From NCBI GenBank assembly GCA_964552795.1, contig CAZKIO010000001.1, positions 186,001 to 250,000 on the forward strand: DNA of 64,000 nucleotides. Direction: 5' to 3'. Shown piece by piece: positions 62,647 to 64,000 of the stretch. A program made the translations under genes and the position numbers. How positions within the stretch are numbered: the first letter of the stretch is position 1; the number at the start of each line of letters is the position of its first letter. Under the pieces are notes generated by a model that was given only the letters and a program-made list of their open reading frames with translations, was not told the DNA's origin and made no database searches. This DNA comes from JAEUHZ01 sp964552795 (GTDB lineage: Bacteria > Planctomycetota > UBA1135 > GCA-002686595).

Positions 62647-63552
62647 ATGATCGCAGAGATCCCCACGCGGCAGCCGACGGCAGGTCAGGCGGGCTCGAGG
62701 GCGCACCGTCGCGCCCGGCGCCAGGGATCCATCCTTGTCGAGTTCGCGCTGGTGGCGATCGCGTTCTACCTGCTGCTCGCCGGCACTCTCGAGATGGGGC
62801 GCATGATCACCACCTCCCAGCTCGTGCAGAACGCGGCGCGGACCGCGGCCCGCGAGTTGGCCCTGATGCCCCTTCCGGCGACGTTCAACTTCGACGAGGC
62901 CCTGGCCTGCCCGTCGGTGCGTGCGCGCGTCTACGACCCGGCGATGCTGGTGGTCGAGATGCCCGGTGCCATGCCGGACGTGTCCAATTGGCCGATCCTC
63001 AACCGCCTGTTGGTGCCCCTGATGATCGTCGAGACGGTCGGCGGGACGCGCTACCTGCGCTATCCGGGGGCGCTGGTGCTCGACGCGAGCGGTGCCTTGA
63101 CCGTGGCGGTCCCGCAGGTCGTTTCGCGCGGCACCGACGGCGTCGAGACGATCCGCTGGGTCCCGGTGGTCGAGGAAGTGCGACCCGAGGGGGGCGCTGC
63201 CGGGGCCGGGCCGTTCAGCCTCGCCTCGAACGGTCCGGAGCGTGGTCTGGTCGCTTTGAGGATCAACTGTCCCTACCAAGCAAGCATGTTGACGGCGTAC
63301 CAGGCTCAGGACATCGGCGCGCCGTCCCCGACCAACGACCCGATCCTGGCCAACGACGGCGGGGTCACCCAGCTCAACTCCGCCCCCGGAACGCTCGTGG
63401 GCGGCGGCGAGGGCGGCGCCTACGCCGGACAGTACGGCCTGGGGAAGTTCTACGCCCTCAAGAAGGAAGTCCGCCCCTTCCGCCGCCTCATCTCCGGCCA
63501 ATCGATCTTCCGGCGCGAGGTCTTCAGCCCCGCCCCGGTCTGCCCTCCCTGA
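62647..63552 (+). CDS. TadE/TadG-like pilus assembly protein
   Basis: 301 residues from the ATG at 62647 (AGGAGAG upstream). A basic N-terminus is followed by the TadE-type leader-like segment GSILVEFALVAIAFYLLLAGTLEMGRM, with a hydrophobic helix retaining the protein in the inner membrane. The soluble part is long and unique. TadE/G proteins are minor pilins of the Flp/Tad pilus. It is followed 60 bases later by a CpaB-like gene, so a Tad locus continues to the right of the window. Confidence 0.82.
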   Translation: MIAEIPTRQPTAGQAGSRAHRRARRQGSILVEFALVAIAFYLLLAGTLEMGRMITTSQLVQNAARTAARELALMPLPATFNFDEALACPSVRARVYDPAMLVVEMPGAMPDVSNWPILNRLLVPLMIVETVGGTRYLRYPGALVLDASGALTVAVPQVVSRGTDGVETIRWVPVVEEVRPEGGAAGAGPFSLASNGPERGLVALRINCPYQASMLTAYQAQDIGAPSPTNDPILANDGGVTQLNSAPGTLVGGGEGGAYAGQYGLGKFYALKKEVRPFRRLISGQSIFRREVFSPAPVCPP

Positions 63553-63612
63553 TCCACGCTCGCTGACCCTTCTGCTCCAACGCCCCAACGCACACCTGCT
63601 GGTACCACACCC

Positions 63613-64000
63613 ATGGCTCAACACACCCCCCGTCGACGCACCTCCCGACTCGGGTGGCTTCCGCTCACGCTCCTGGTCCTCCTGGGCGCGGGTGCGGCGG
63701 TCGCGACCCTGTACTTCCTCGGCGACGGCAAGCTCCCCTGGCAGCAGTCCGCGGCCGCCAAGGCCGAGGTCGACCGCGCCGGGAAGAAGCCCTATCCGCG
63801 CGCCGCGCGCAACGTGCCGGCGTTCCAGCACGTCACGCTCGACTACCTGCTCGATCCCAAGAGCGGCGAGCCGCTCGTCGTGTGGCTCGAGCCCGAGAAG
63901 GCCAAGGAGCGCGGCCTGCTCGAGACCAGCCAGGTGCTCGGCCGCGTGACCAAGGCCGACAAGCGCGGCGGCTACGTGTTCACCGAGGCCGATTTCCTGC
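63613..64000 (+). CDS. CpaB/RcpC-like Flp pilus protein, cut by window edge
   Basis: At least 129 residues, frame open at 64000. An N-terminal basic segment and membrane helix (LGWLPLTLLVLLGAGAAVATLYFLG) are followed by an SAF-type domain (ARNVPAFQHVTLDYLLDPKSGEPLVV, GRVTKADKRGGYVFTEADFL), the pattern of CpaB, which is needed for Flp pilus assembly. It would act in the envelope. The 3' end is outside the window. Confidence 0.8.
   Translation, partial: MAQHTPRRRTSRLGWLPLTLLVLLGAGAAVATLYFLGDGKLPWQQSAAAKAEVDRAGKKPYPRAARNVPAFQHVTLDYLLDPKSGEPLVVWLEPEKAKERGLLETSQVLGRVTKADKRGGYVFTEADFL

Overview
The window is GC-rich, double-stranded bacterial chromosome. I read it as a planctomycete-like genome (Planctomycetota, moderate confidence). 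The reasons are many secreted proteins with lineage-type architecture (EF-hand/dockerin-like calcium loops, HEAT repeats, a Cys-rich C-terminal module shared by two unrelated secreted proteins), many lipoproteins, Tad-pilus genes and frequent GTG/TTG starts with 4-base overlaps. No rRNA and no CRISPR array were seen. There is one tRNA gene, tRNA-Arg(CCG), at 26161-26237.

The left part (1-26160) looks like accessory DNA. It opens with the 3' part of a large RHS/YD-repeat protein (1-4908) with an unrecognised C-terminal domain, followed by a TPR gene (5307-6158). An 850-base non-coding stretch rich in inverted and direct repeats (6159-7006) comes next, including a perfect 12-8-12 palindrome shaped like a tyrosine-recombinase core site. 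From 7007 to 21125 every gene is on the + strand, often with GTGA overlaps. In order they are a ParB/DNA-methyltransferase fusion, small and large terminase, a catalytic-domain-less recombinase-like protein, a complete tyrosine recombinase, a possible ssDNA-binding protein, a Cys-cluster helicase-like ATPase, a family A DNA polymerase, a SpoVG-like protein, an excisionase-like protein, small unknowns, a second tyrosine recombinase and two more small unknowns. No portal, capsid, tail or lysis gene is present, so this is a packaging-plus-replication-plus-integration cassette without virion genes. It may be a degraded prophage, a phage satellite or a compact mobile element. A nearly identical 26-base element with a covarying palindrome sits about 65 bases before two of its genes.

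Between 21.2 and 26.2 kb lie a PIN-like gene, a seven-bladed beta-propeller secreted protein, an XRE regulator, a truncated RNase H-like remnant, a small lipoprotein and an IS66 transposase remnant. The stretch ends in a dense cluster of short direct and inverted repeats abutting the 3' end of the tRNA-Arg gene, as expected at an island boundary.

From 26.2 kb onward the genes look like core genome. They include an EF-hand secreted protein; an ECF sigma / anti-sigma / outer lipoprotein operon; a HAD hydrolase coupled to a MoxR ATPase; a TPR lipoprotein; two SAM methyltransferases (one a predicted lipoprotein); a tandem-PilZ protein; MltA; a pair of tandem amidohydrolases, one lacking metal ligands; and an arsenic operon arsR-arsM-arsC with a near-consensus promoter that overlaps an operator-like dyad. 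They continue with a large unknown protein, a CHRD-domain secreted protein, a HEMGH metalloprotease, CutC, a histidine kinase with an NtrC-like partner lacking the GAFTGA loop, a four-repeat lipoprotein, a HEAT-repeat secreted protein, an acyltransferase coupled to a fused 2-oxoacid dehydrogenase E1, an esterase-like lipoprotein without the expected serine, a B12-type radical SAM protein, and TadE/CpaB-like pilus genes running off the right edge.
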